Source: AC-69 sp046728055
Lineage (GTDB): Bacteria > Actinomycetota > UBA4738 > HRBIN12
Length of the DNA: 18,284 bases
Direction: 5' to 3'
Assembly (NCBI GenBank): GCA_046728055.1
Contig: JBKPDU010000045.1
Location: 1-18,284 of the forward strand
The notes under the pieces were generated by a model. That model did not search any database and was not told the DNA's origin. It was given only the letters and a program-made list of their open reading frames with translations. Made by a program: the position numbers and the translations under genes. Below, in pieces: positions 7,542 through 14,838 of this stretch. Numbering within the stretch: position 1 is the stretch's first letter; the number at the start of each line of letters is the position of its first letter.

Positions 7542-7761
7542 GCCCCCATCCTCGCATCACCTGACGCTCCGTTGTCCTGGTCCGGCCGTGTCTCCCGCCC
7601 GTCGACCGTGTGGACACCCCGGGGGTCGAGAAATGGGCGCGCGGGACCGCCCATTCCGCGGTCGGGGCGGTGTCGAAGAGGCAGGAACGACGAACCGCTC
7701 GAGCTCCGCCGGCCGGCACGGCGATGAGCGAGACGGTCGTCACGGAAGAGAGGAGAGAACC

Positions 7762-8529
7762 ATGGCCGATCACAAGGTCGGAACACGCGAGGAGTGGCTC
7801 CCGGCGCGCGAGCAGCTGCTCAAGCGGGAGAAGGAGCACACTCGGCTCGGCGACGAGATCGCGCAGCTTCGGCGGGAGCTGCCGTGGGTGCGGGTGGAGA
7901 AGGACTACCGCTTCAACACGGACGACGGCGAGAAGTCGCTCGCCGAGCTGTTCGATGGACGGTCCCAGCTGCTCGTGTACCACTTCATGTTCGGACCGAG
8001 CTACGAGGCCGGTTGCCCGGTCAACTCGTCGATCGCCGACGGTATCGACGGCGTGCTCCCGCACCTGCACGGGCGTGACGCGACGCTGCTCCTGGTTTCA
8101 CAGGCACCGCTCGAGAAGCTGCAGGCCTACAAGCGCCGGATGGGCTGGCGTCTCCCGTGGGTCTCATCCTCGCAAGGCGACTTCAACTTCGACCTCGGCT
8201 TCTCGCAGACGGAAGAGCAGTCTCGCGAAGCGGTGACGCAGATCTCGCTGCCCGGCCGGGACGTGGGGGAGGCGTTCCCGCCGATCGTCGAGCACAACGC
8301 TCGCTCGACGGGGACCGATGTGGTCGGGTACCTCACCGAGAGCCCCGGCTTCAGCACCTTCGTCCGGGACGGCGACGACGTCTACCACGCGTACTCGACG
8401 ACCTGGCGTGGACTGGAGTTCCTCATGACCTACTACCCGATCCTCGACCATGCGCCGAAGGGGCGCGATGAGGGTGAGGAGGATTGGCAGCTCTGGATCC
8501 GCCGGCACGACGAGTACGAGGGCGCCTGA
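7762..8529 (+). CDS. DUF899 family protein (thioredoxin-fold)
   Basis: A 255-residue cytoplasmic protein of the DUF899 family, predicted to have a thioredoxin-like fold and unknown biochemical role. Family marks are the N-terminal EEWLPAREQLLKREKEHTRL, the RELPWVRVEKDY strand, LVYHFMFGPSYEAGCP (one cysteine at the thioredoxin active-site position), GWRLPWVSS, and the C-terminal YHAYSTTWRGLEFLMTYYPILD. The ATG at 7762 follows AGGAGAG at 7751-7757. It is divergent from an ECF sigma factor and is followed closely by a strong hairpin (8554-8587), so it is probably monocistronic. Redox function is inference; only one cysteine is in the expected motif. Confidence 0.88.
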   Translation: MADHKVGTREEWLPAREQLLKREKEHTRLGDEIAQLRRELPWVRVEKDYRFNTDDGEKSLAELFDGRSQLLVYHFMFGPSYEAGCPVNSSIADGIDGVLPHLHGRDATLLLVSQAPLEKLQAYKRRMGWRLPWVSSSQGDFNFDLGFSQTEEQSREAVTQISLPGRDVGEAFPPIVEHNARSTGTDVVGYLTESPGFSTFVRDGDDVYHAYSTTWRGLEFLMTYYPILDHAPKGRDEGEEDWQLWIRRHDEYEGA

Positions 8530-8553
8530 GCCGAGCGGAGGTCAGCTCGACGA

Positions 8554-8587
8554 GCACCGCCCACCCGGTACGCCGGATGGGCGGTGC
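8554..8587 (+). terminator. Strong intrinsic-terminator-like hairpin after the DUF899 gene
   Basis: GCACCGCCCA (8554-8563) pairs with TGGGCGGTGC (8578-8587). After one C/A mismatch, CCGG (8565-8568) pairs with CCGG (8573-8576) around the tetraloop TACG. It starts 24 bases past the stop. No T run follows, as is usual in high-G+C genomes. Confidence 0.6.
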
Positions 8588-8599
8588 CGCCGCAACTGA

Positions 8600-8719
8600 G
8601 TGATCCGCTCGCTCCCTCGCTTCGACTTCTACGAACGTGTGCGGAGCGCCTTCGCGGTCGTCGCGACGTCCGAGGCTCGCCCGTACGGCTGCCTCCACAT
8701 CACCACCGGCGTCGTGTGA
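8600..8719 (+). pseudogene. C-terminal remnant of a FucU/RbsD-family sugar mutarotase
   Basis: This short frame reads VIRSLPRFDFYERVRSAFAV, then VATSEARPYGCLHITTGVV and a stop. It matches the C-terminal end of L-fucose mutarotase FucU (pattern IIR...RF-x-FYER-x(2)-AFA-x-V-x-T-x-E-x(2)-YG...GV). Third codon positions are almost all G or C, as in real genes here. The GTG at 8600 follows directly on an in-frame stop, there is no ribosome binding site, and about 100 N-terminal residues of the usual ~140 are missing. The family YGN is YGC here. It lies between the terminator of the DUF899 gene and the promoter region of the subtilase, so the rest was probably deleted. The alternative, an independent 39-residue peptide, is unlikely. 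Confidence 0.65.
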
Positions 8720-8784
8720 CATACACGCCGCGCTCCGGCCCGCTCGCGGGGACCCACCTCGATCGGGACCCCGTGCGAGGCAAT

Positions 8785-8813
8785 TTGCCCGCGCGCGGGC
8801 TCGAGGGCAAGAT
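8785..8813 (+). promoter_or_regulatory. Candidate sigma-70-type promoter of the subtilase gene
   Basis: TTGCCC (8785-8790) and CAAGAT (8808-8813) are 17 bases apart, a plausible -35/-10 pair, putting the transcript start near 8820. The -35 also lies in a 6-bp inverted repeat (TTGCCC/GGGCAA, 8785-8810) that could bind a regulator. The match to consensus is modest. Confidence 0.3.
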
Positions 8814-8845
8814 GAGTCAAGATCGAGCCCAGGAGGGGTCATCAC

Positions 8846-11800
8846 ATGAGGCGTCGAGGTCTCCCCGCAGCGCTCGCGCTGGCCGTCGTCGTATCCGTGA
8901 TCGTTTCCGCCGCATCGGGAGCCACGGGCCAGGAGCGCTTCCGCGTCGCGCCCGGTGGCGTGTCGCTCGTCGACGTCCTCGACGCGCCCAAGTCCGTGTC
9001 CGGCAGGCTCGCGCAGACGGATCAGAGCCTCCTGGGGAGGACGAGCTCCGCGCAGGTGAACGTCATGGTCAAGCTCGACTACGACGCGATCGCCTCGTAC
9101 GCGGGCGGCATCCCCGGTCTCCGCGCGACGAGCCCGTCGGTCACCGGCCGGTCGCTCGACAGGAACGCGGCGGCGGTGGCCGCGTACCGCTCCCACGTCT
9201 TGGGGATCGAGCGGCGGGCCCTGGGGGCGATCGACGCGGAGATCCCCCGGGCCACGCCCGGATCTTCCTTCCGCTTCGCCTACGGGGGGTTCAGCCTCCA
9301 GCTCCCGGCGAACCAAGTGGGCGCCCTGCTCCAGATCCCCGGCGTGGCGGCCGCCCAGAAGGACGAGCTGCACCAGCCGCTCGTCGAGGAGCCGTACCAG
9401 ACGATCGGGGCCCAGGCGGTCTGGAACGAGCTCGACGGCTCGACCTTCACCGGCCAGGGCGTGGTCGTGGCCAACCTCGACACCGGGGTCTGGCCCGAGA
9501 ACCCGATGTTCGAGGACAAGGGCCTGGCCGCGCCGCCCGGCGGCCCCTACGGCTGCGAGTTCGGGCTGTCCGGCGATCCGAACGACCCTCCGTTCGCGTG
9601 CAACCACAAGTTGATCGGTGCCAGGGCATTCCTCGACACCTACACGACGTTCATCGGCGCCGAGGAGGGCGAGTACTGCGACACGGTCGGGACGGATCCG
9701 AACGTCGTGTGCTCTGCCCGGGACGCCGACGGCCACGGGACGCACACGCTGTCGACCGCCGCCGGCGACTTCGTCGCCACCGCCGAGATGTGGGGGATCG
9801 ACCGAGGGCCCACCAGCGGGATGGCCCCCGGAGCCCACGTGATCGGGTACCGCGTCTGCCTGGATCAGGGCTGCTTCGGCTCCGACAGCGTCGCCGCCGT
9901 CAACCAGGCGATCCTCGACGACGTGGACGTGATCAACTTCTCGATCAGCGGCGGGAACAACGCCTTCACCGACCCAGTCGAGCTGGCGTTCCTCGACGCC
10001 TACGCGAACGGCGCTCTCGTGAACGCCTCGGCTGGCAACGCCGGCCCGGGACCGGCCACGGCCAACCACGCCGGCCCGTGGACGAATACCGTCGCGGCCA
10101 ACTACCCGGCCCGGATCTACGAGGCCACCCTCCACCTTGCAGCCAGCAACGGAGACACCCTCGATGCGACTGGGGTGACGATCACTCCGGGGATCAGCAC
10201 GCCGACCCTGGTGGTCCGCCCGTCGGCGGTGCCGCGGTACCCGGGCAACAACACCTGCGATGAGCCGTTCGCGGACGGCTCGGTGGCGGGGATGATCGTC
10301 CTGTGCGACCGGGGGAACCCCGCGGGCCGCGCGGCCTCGGGCTTCAACGTCCTGCAGGGCGACGGCGCCGGCATGATCCTTGCCAACGTCGGCCACCAGG
10401 ACCTGTTCACGGACCTCCACTGGCTGCCCGCGATCATGCTCGACGACGGCACCTGGGAAGGCGTCGCGCAGCCGGGGTCGGCGGTCCGGACCTTCGTGTC
10501 GAAGCACCGGCGCACGACGGCGACCTTCACAACGGGGACGCGGACCGCGCAGACGCCCGACATCATGACGACGTTCTCCTCGCGCGGCCCGCTCGGCGAC
10601 TGGATCAAGCCCGACGTGACCGCGCCCGGGATCGAGATCCTGGCGGGCCGGAGCCCGCAGCCCTGGGCGGGGGCGATCCCCAGCGGTCCTCCCGGCGACT
10701 TCTTCATGGCGATCGCCGGGACGTCGATGTCCTCGCCGCACGCGGCGGGCGTGTCGGCGCTGGTTAGGGCGGCCCACCCGACCTGGACGCCCGGTCAGGT
10801 GAAGTCGGCCCTGATGACGTCGTCGATCCAGGAGGTGCTCAAGCCGGACGGACTGACGCCCGCCGACCCGTTCAACATGGGCGCCGGTTCGATCCGGGCC
10901 GACCGAGCGATTCATCCGACGCTCACGTTCGACGTCTCGGCCGCGCAGTACGCGGCGCTCGCGGCGGATCCCCTGCACCGGATCGACGCGAACATCCCGA
11001 GCGTCAACGCCCCGACGATGTCCGGCTCCGTCACCACCACGCGCACGGCGTTGAACGTCAGCGGGGGCAGCCGGAGCTTCACCGTCCACACGAGCGCGCC
11101 GGCCGGCGGAGCGATCGTCGTGAGCCCCTCCAACTTCTCTCTCGCGGCGGGTGCGACCAAGCAGCTCACGATCACGATCGACGGCGAGGCCCTGGCTCCG
11201 AACCGGCAGTACTTCGGATCGATCACGCTGGACGCCGCCGGCGCCGCGAAGGACGTGTTCATCCCGGTGGCGTTCTTCAAGCGGCAGGGCGCGGTCACGC
11301 TCACGCACACGTGCTCGCCCACCTCGATCCCCCAGGGAACGAGCGCCTCGTGCGAGGTGCGGGCCCAGAACCTCGCCCCGGTGGACGCGCAGACCCACGT
11401 GGACGTGAACAGCCCCGATCCGAGCGCCCTCGGGATCGTGAACGCGGCCGCGACGACCAACCCGACCTCCTCGGGCACCCTCACGCCCAGGCCCGACCGG
11501 GGCTTCGACTGGGACGGGACGCTGTCAGCGGCGATCGCCCCGACGGTCGACTCGATCACGCCCGGCGGCTCGCCGGCCGGCGGCTACCTGCCGCTCAGCG
11601 GCTTCGGTGTGGCACCGGTGGGCGGCATGGGGGATGAGTCGATCGCCAACTTCACCGTCCCGCAATTCCTGTGGGGGGACGAGCCCTACACCCGGATCGG
11701 CCTCACGTCGAACGGCTACGTCGTGGTCGGCGGGGGCACGAGCACGGACGTGGAGTTCGTGCCGCAGACGATGCCTGATCCGGCCCGGCCGAACAACGTG

Positions 11801-12292
11801 ATCGCGCCGTGGTGGACCGACATCGACCTCTCGCAGGCCGCCACGCCGAACACCGGGGTCCGGATCACGATCCTGACCGACGGGGCGGACGACTGGCTCG
11901 TCGTCGACTACGAGGACGTGGCCACCTTCGGGACCTGCACGCCCGGGCCGTGTGACATCCACGACTTCCAGGTCTGGATCGGCCTCACGGGGGATGCGAA
12001 CCCCGGCGAGGACGTCACGATGGCCCACGGTGACCTGGGGGTCGGATCTCCGGACGGCCTGAACGCCGGTGCGGAGAACCGCGACGGGTCGAGCGGCGTG
12101 AACATGAGCCCGCTGCCCACGGACAACACGGACTGGACGATCAACACGTCGCCGCCTACGCCCGGAGGGTTCGTGGAGATCACGTACGACGCGCTCGGCA
12201 AGAAGCGGGGTGTCTTCGTCATCCCGGCCCGGATGACCTCCGACCAGACAGTCGGGATCACAACCGCGCGGGTCACGCTCACGGTCACGTAG
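8846..12292 (+). CDS. Secreted S8 family serine peptidase (subtilase) with PA domain and C-terminal beta modules
   Basis: An 1148-residue exported protease. The signal peptide is about residues 1-28. A propeptide inhibitor region follows (about 50-185, with QVNVMVKL and FRFAYGGFSLQL). The catalytic domain has Asp212 (ANLDTGVWP), His297 (DGHGTHT), oxyanion Asn398 (SAGNAGPGP) and Ser627 (GTSMSSPHAAG), so the triad is complete. A protease-associated (PA) insertion lies at about 460-560 between Asn and Ser, as in cucumisin-like subtilases. After the catalytic domain (to about 690) come a fibronectin-like module (about 700-810), a beta module with two cysteines (about 813-895) and a C-terminal beta-rich domain (about 905-1110). 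The ribosome binding site is AGGAGGGG at 8831-8838. No cell-wall anchor or transmembrane end is seen, so it is probably released. Substrates are likely external proteins; specificity is unknown. Confidence 0.93.
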   Translation: MRRRGLPAALALAVVVSVIVSAASGATGQERFRVAPGGVSLVDVLDAPKSVSGRLAQTDQSLLGRTSSAQVNVMVKLDYDAIASYAGGIPGLRATSPSVTGRSLDRNAAAVAAYRSHVLGIERRALGAIDAEIPRATPGSSFRFAYGGFSLQLPANQVGALLQIPGVAAAQKDELHQPLVEEPYQTIGAQAVWNELDGSTFTGQGVVVANLDTGVWPENPMFEDKGLAAPPGGPYGCEFGLSGDPNDPPFACNHKLIGARAFLDTYTTFIGAEEGEYCDTVGTDPNVVCSARDADGHGTHTLSTAAGDFVATAEMWGIDRGPTSGMAPGAHVIGYRVCLDQGCFGSDSVAAVNQAILDDVDVINFSISGGNNAFTDPVELAFLDAYANGALVNASAGNAGPGPATANHAGPWTNTVAANYPARIYEATLHLAASNGDTLDATGVTITPGISTPTLVVRPSAVPRYPGNNTCDEPFADGSVAGMIVLCDRGNPAGRAASGFNVLQGDGAGMILANVGHQDLFTDLHWLPAIMLDDGTWEGVAQPGSAVRTFVSKHRRTTATFTTGTRTAQTPDIMTTFSSRGPLGDWIKPDVTAPGIEILAGRSPQPWAGAIPSGPPGDFFMAIAGTSMSSPHAAGVSALVRAAHPTWTPGQVKSALMTSSIQEVLKPDGLTPADPFNMGAGSIRADRAIHPTLTFDVSAAQYAALAADPLHRIDANIPSVNAPTMSGSVTTTRTALNVSGGSRSFTVHTSAPAGGAIVVSPSNFSLAAGATKQLTITIDGEALAPNRQYFGSITLDAAGAAKDVFIPVAFFKRQGAVTLTHTCSPTSIPQGTSASCEVRAQNLAPVDAQTHVDVNSPDPSALGIVNAAATTNPTSSGTLTPRPDRGFDWDGTLSAAIAPTVDSITPGGSPAGGYLPLSGFGVAPVGGMGDESIANFTVPQFLWGDEPYTRIGLTSNGYVVVGGGTSTDVEFVPQTMPDPARPNNVIAPWWTDIDLSQAATPNTGVRITILTDGADDWLVVDYEDVATFGTCTPGPCDIHDFQVWIGLTGDANPGEDVTMAHGDLGVGSPDGLNAGAENRDGSSGVNMSPLPTDNTDWTINTSPPTPGGFVEITYDALGKKRGVFVIPARMTSDQTVGITTARVTLTVT

Positions 12293-12303
12293 GGCGGGAT
12301 CCT

Positions 12304-12334
12304 GCGGGCCGACCTCCGGAGGAGGCCGGCCCGC
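12304..12334 (+). terminator. Intrinsic-terminator-like hairpin after the subtilase gene
   Basis: GCGGGCCG (12304-12311) pairs with CGGCCCGC (12327-12334). After one A/C mismatch, CCTCC (12313-12317) pairs with GGAGG (12321-12325) around the loop GGA. It starts 12 bases past the stop and is followed by a pyrimidine-rich tail (CGTCTCCCCCTCCTT). Confidence 0.6.
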
Positions 12335-12367
12335 ACGTCTCCCCCTCCTTGGCAGCCGTGGGGCGGC

Positions 12368-12454
12368 CTACAGCGCCGACGCGACGATCGTCGGGAGGAC
12401 CTCGCCGATCGAAGCGCGGAGCAGCGCGACCGCGCGGCCGTCGATCGGGGTGGG
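12368..12454 (-). pseudogene. C-terminal coding remnant of an unidentified gene
   Basis: On the minus strand the last 25 codons before a TAG stop read IDGRAVALLRASIGEVLPTI and then VASAL. Almost every third position is G or C, the strong coding signature of this genome. Upstream in the same frame the codons become mixed and no credible start with a ribosome binding site appears, so only the C-terminal end of a gene seems to remain. I do not recognise the family. Confidence 0.35.
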
Positions 12455-12834
12455 TGCAGATACTTTCGCGGCGAAGTGGCTGGGAGTGAGTCCGGAACGT
12501 CGTAAGGAAGGTGATCCGCTCAGGGCGGCTCCCCAGGAGGAGATAACGTCTTCGGAAAGGCAGGGCTGCCGATACATGATCCACACAACCGAACCTTGAG
12601 CCAGTAGCTCCGACCCTCAAAAGGCATCGCCGCTTCCAAGCAACGCCTCGAAGAATGGGCATCGGTCTGGGTCCAGCTTGCCTTCGCCGAGGAAGCCCGG
12701 TCGGGTGCTGTGGAAGCTGGCGCCAACCAAGATAAACCACCACTATGGCAAACGAAAGATCGAGGCCGGACGGTCACAGGAACCGCTCCGACCCCGATCC
12801 GTAGATCAGTTACGCGTCTCGCCGTGTGGAGTGC
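12455..12834. other. Gene-poor stretch with a possible degraded reading frame
   Basis: This stretch has lower coding signal than its surroundings. One plus-strand frame (12608-12838) is open for 76 codons and contains IAASKQRLEEWASVWVQLAF followed by AEEARSGAVEAG, which looks like an amphipathic helix of a real protein. It has no start codon with a ribosome binding site, follows a TAG at 12605-12607, and its third positions are mixed. It may be the end of an eroded gene or chance. Nothing else in the stretch can be supported. Confidence 0.25.
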
Positions 12835-13074
12835 CTAAATCTCGGTGAGACGCTTGGCAAGCGTGCGTGCGGTCCGCTCGTCCCGGAAGATACCTACCCC
12901 GTAAATGGGGCCCTCCACGACGGTCTTCGGAAGCGGTGGCACGCTCGTGCTTTGGACGAGGAAGACCGAGTGGCCCTTGTACGGCAACTGGTCCAGGATC
13001 TCGCCCTTGCCGAACTCCTGTTGGATCGTCTGCTTGTCATCTGCTTCCACAACGACCCATGGAGTGCCTCTCAT
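12835..13074 (-). CDS. Small cytoplasmic protein of unknown function
   Basis: A 79-residue protein with no signal peptide or membrane segment. The ATG (complement of 13072-13074) follows an AAAGGAGG ribosome binding site 6 bases upstream, among the strongest in the window, which is the main reason to accept the gene. The sequence mixes beta-prone (PWVVVEAD, HSVFLVQS, IYGVGIF) and helical parts and ends in RDERTARTLAKRLTEI, so a small alpha/beta fold is likely. It is divergent from the response regulator gene with 204 bases between, some of it locally A+T-rich, so both promoters probably lie there. No family recognised. Confidence 0.7.
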   Translation of the reverse strand: MRGTPWVVVEADDKQTIQQEFGKGEILDQLPYKGHSVFLVQSTSVPPLPKTVVEGPIYGVGIFRDERTARTLAKRLTEI

Positions 13075-13278
13075 GATGCGCCTCCTTTCGTCCGGCTATC
13101 AAATATCAACTTCTCGAACGAGTCTTGGACCTCGCTGAAATGACACTGAGAACTCTTTCATCAACGTCTTCACCTGGGCCTTCCTGCTGCGCTGTTCGTC
13201 CGAGCCAGGGCTCGGTACCATGACTTGACCGACAAGGGCCTGGAGAGGGCTCATTCAGCCTGTCGCGGGGCGGGAGCG

Positions 13279-13941
13279 ATGCCCGTGAACGTGCTGGTCG
13301 TTCAAGATGAAGCCCAGACCGCCTCCTTCATCAAGCGGGGGCTCGAGGCAGAGGGGTTCGCGGTCAGGATCGCCGCCGACGGTGCCGACGGCCTTAAGCT
13401 GGTGAGGTCGTGCTCATTCGATCTGGTCATCCTCGATCTCCTCCTGCCTTCGGTCAGCGGAGAGGAAGTCCTGGCCCGAATGCGCGAAGGAGGCTCCAAC
13501 GTCCCGATCATCGTCCTGACCGCCAAGGACGCCGTGTCGGACCGTGTGGCTAACCTCGAGGCGGGAGCTGACGACTACGTCACGAAGCCGTTTAGCTTCG
13601 ACGAGCTGCTCGCTCGGGTCCGGGCCCGTCTGCGCACCGCGGATCAAGCGGAATCGACTACGGTCTCCCACGGGGCCGTCACCCTCGACCTGCGTACGAG
13701 GGAGGCGCGGATCGACGGACGATCGGTCGAGCTCTCCTCTCGGGAGTTTGCTCTACTCGAGACCTTCATGCGTCATCGGGGAGAAGTCCTGTCGCAACCT
13801 CAGCTCCTGGACCAGGTGTGGGGATACGATCACGAACCGAGGTCGAACGTGGTCGAGGTCTACGTGGCATACCTCCGGAAGAAACTGCGCCCCGACATCG
13901 TGGAGACGGTTCGCGGCATGGGGTACCGATTCCGAGGCTGA
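13279..13941 (+). CDS. OmpR/PhoB-family response regulator, no adjacent kinase
   Basis: A 220-residue two-component transcription regulator. The receiver domain (1-118) has Asp53 (VILDLLLP) as phosphoacceptor, Thr81 (VLTAKD) and Lys103 (VTKPF). The C-terminal winged helix (about 125-220) has LSSREFALLETFMRHRGEVL, SNVVEVYVAYLRKKL and VRGMGYRF. The usual acidic pair at the start of the receiver (VVEDE) is VVQDE here, with Gln9 replacing one acidic residue; this may weaken metal binding or phosphorylation. The ATG at 13279 gives the standard N-terminus; an in-frame upstream start would add 18 residues. No histidine kinase gene is adjacent on either side, so it is an orphan within the window. The lipoprotein/FtsH-like pair downstream is a possible target. 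Confidence 0.92.
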   Translation: MPVNVLVVQDEAQTASFIKRGLEAEGFAVRIAADGADGLKLVRSCSFDLVILDLLLPSVSGEEVLARMREGGSNVPIIVLTAKDAVSDRVANLEAGADDYVTKPFSFDELLARVRARLRTADQAESTTVSHGAVTLDLRTREARIDGRSVELSSREFALLETFMRHRGEVLSQPQLLDQVWGYDHEPRSNVVEVYVAYLRKKLRPDIVETVRGMGYRFRG

Positions 13942-13987
13942 CGCTTCCGAAGACCAGGTCGAGAGGCTCCATCGAACCTGCGAGACC

Positions 13988-14007
13988 TGGTTCCAGACTA
14001 GGAACCA
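13988..14007 (+). terminator. Inverted repeat after the response regulator gene
   Basis: TGGTTCC (13988-13994) and GGAACCA (14001-14007) form a 7-bp perfect stem with a 6-base loop, 47 bases past the regulator stop. It may be a weak terminator, which would separate the regulator from the downstream pair, or an operator for that pair. No T run follows. Confidence 0.3.
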
Positions 14008-14151
14008 ACGCCTTGATGCCCTGCCGGTGCCGGGAATCCGGATCATGGCACCTCAGGAAATCGTTCGCGAACCCAACCCATTGGCTCGGCTCGAACTTGG
14101 CACCCGCACCACCGGCACAGACTGACTCTACCCGGAAACGCGGATCCGCCC

Positions 14152-14157
14152 GATAAT
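14152..14157 (+). promoter_or_regulatory. Candidate -10 element for a leaderless transcript
   Basis: GATAAT lies 5 bases before the ATG of the lipoprotein gene, which itself has no ribosome binding site. A -10 at this distance would start the transcript on or next to the A of the ATG, giving a leaderless mRNA, common in actinobacteria. No good -35 is seen. Confidence 0.4.
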
Positions 14158-14162
14158 CAGAT

Positions 14163-14837
14163 ATGGGCCGCAGCCGGAGCCCCGTGCACCCACTCCCCCG
14201 GGTGCTCTCGATGGCCGGAGTGGCGGTGGTGCTGGCAGCTTCCTGTGCCCCGCCCTCCTTCCGGTACTTTCGCGATCCCTCGGGGACCGCGATCTTCAAG
14301 CTCCCCGCGACGTGGACCGTGTACGATCAGGTCGACCTCTACCGCGGCCAGCATCCCCGCGTCAGCTACCTGACAGCGCAAAGCGCTACAGCTGGCCAAT
14401 GGGTCATCGCGTTCGATTCGTCCTCACCTCCCGCCATCTCGGACCTGCTGTCGCCCGGCTCGTCGAATCCGAGCGGCTTGGCCCGGGTGCAGCCGGTGGT
14501 CGACGCACAGCAACAACAGCAGCTGTCCACGTCGGCGGGGTTGCGGAACGCGATCATCCCGCTCGACGAGCAAATCGTGCAGAACCCAGAGCTCCTCCAC
14601 ATCAGATCCACGCAACAGCTCCCACTCACCGGGGGGTTCCGGGGGCTCCGGGTCGTCTTCGAGGCTCGGCCAGACCCCACAGAGCCGTACGACGTCTTCA
14701 ACCAGACCATCGTGGTGGACCCTGCGATTTCCCGCATCTTCGTACTGCTGATCGGGTGCAGCGCCGCTTGCTACTTCGGGCCTCACCGGGGCCTGATCGA
14801 GGAAGTGGCCGGGTCGTACACCATTAAGGAGCACTGA
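14163..14837 (+). CDS. Putative lipoprotein of unknown function, coupled to the FtsH-like gene
   Basis: A 224-residue exported protein. An N-terminal hydrophobic segment ends in VVLAASC, a relaxed lipobox with Cys28 as the lipidation site, so it is probably anchored on the outer face of the cytoplasmic membrane. The mature part begins FRYFRDPSGTAIFKLPATWTV, similar in style to PsbP/Mog1-like lipoproteins, and has a QQQQQ run near residue 119. Near the end, LLIGCSAACYFG followed by GSYTIKEH fits the last strand and helix of that type of fold; this is inference. The ATG at 14163 lacks a ribosome binding site but has a GATAAT box just before it; Met17 (14211) is an alternative start that still leaves a short signal. 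Its stop is one base before the ATG of the protease gene, so the two are almost surely one operon. Confidence 0.78.
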   Translation: MGRSRSPVHPLPRVLSMAGVAVVLAASCAPPSFRYFRDPSGTAIFKLPATWTVYDQVDLYRGQHPRVSYLTAQSATAGQWVIAFDSSSPPAISDLLSPGSSNPSGLARVQPVVDAQQQQQLSTSAGLRNAIIPLDEQIVQNPELLHIRSTQQLPLTGGFRGLRVVFEARPDPTEPYDVFNQTIVVDPAISRIFVLLIGCSAACYFGPHRGLIEEVAGSYTIKEH

Positions 14838-14838
14838 C

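Noticed and set aside
8423..11398. Minus-strand open frame of 991 codons opposite the subtilase
   Set aside because: Composition is dominated by Arg, Gly, Asp and Val as expected from the complement of high-G+C coding sequence; no start context, no recognisable motif, and the plus frame has a full catalytic triad.
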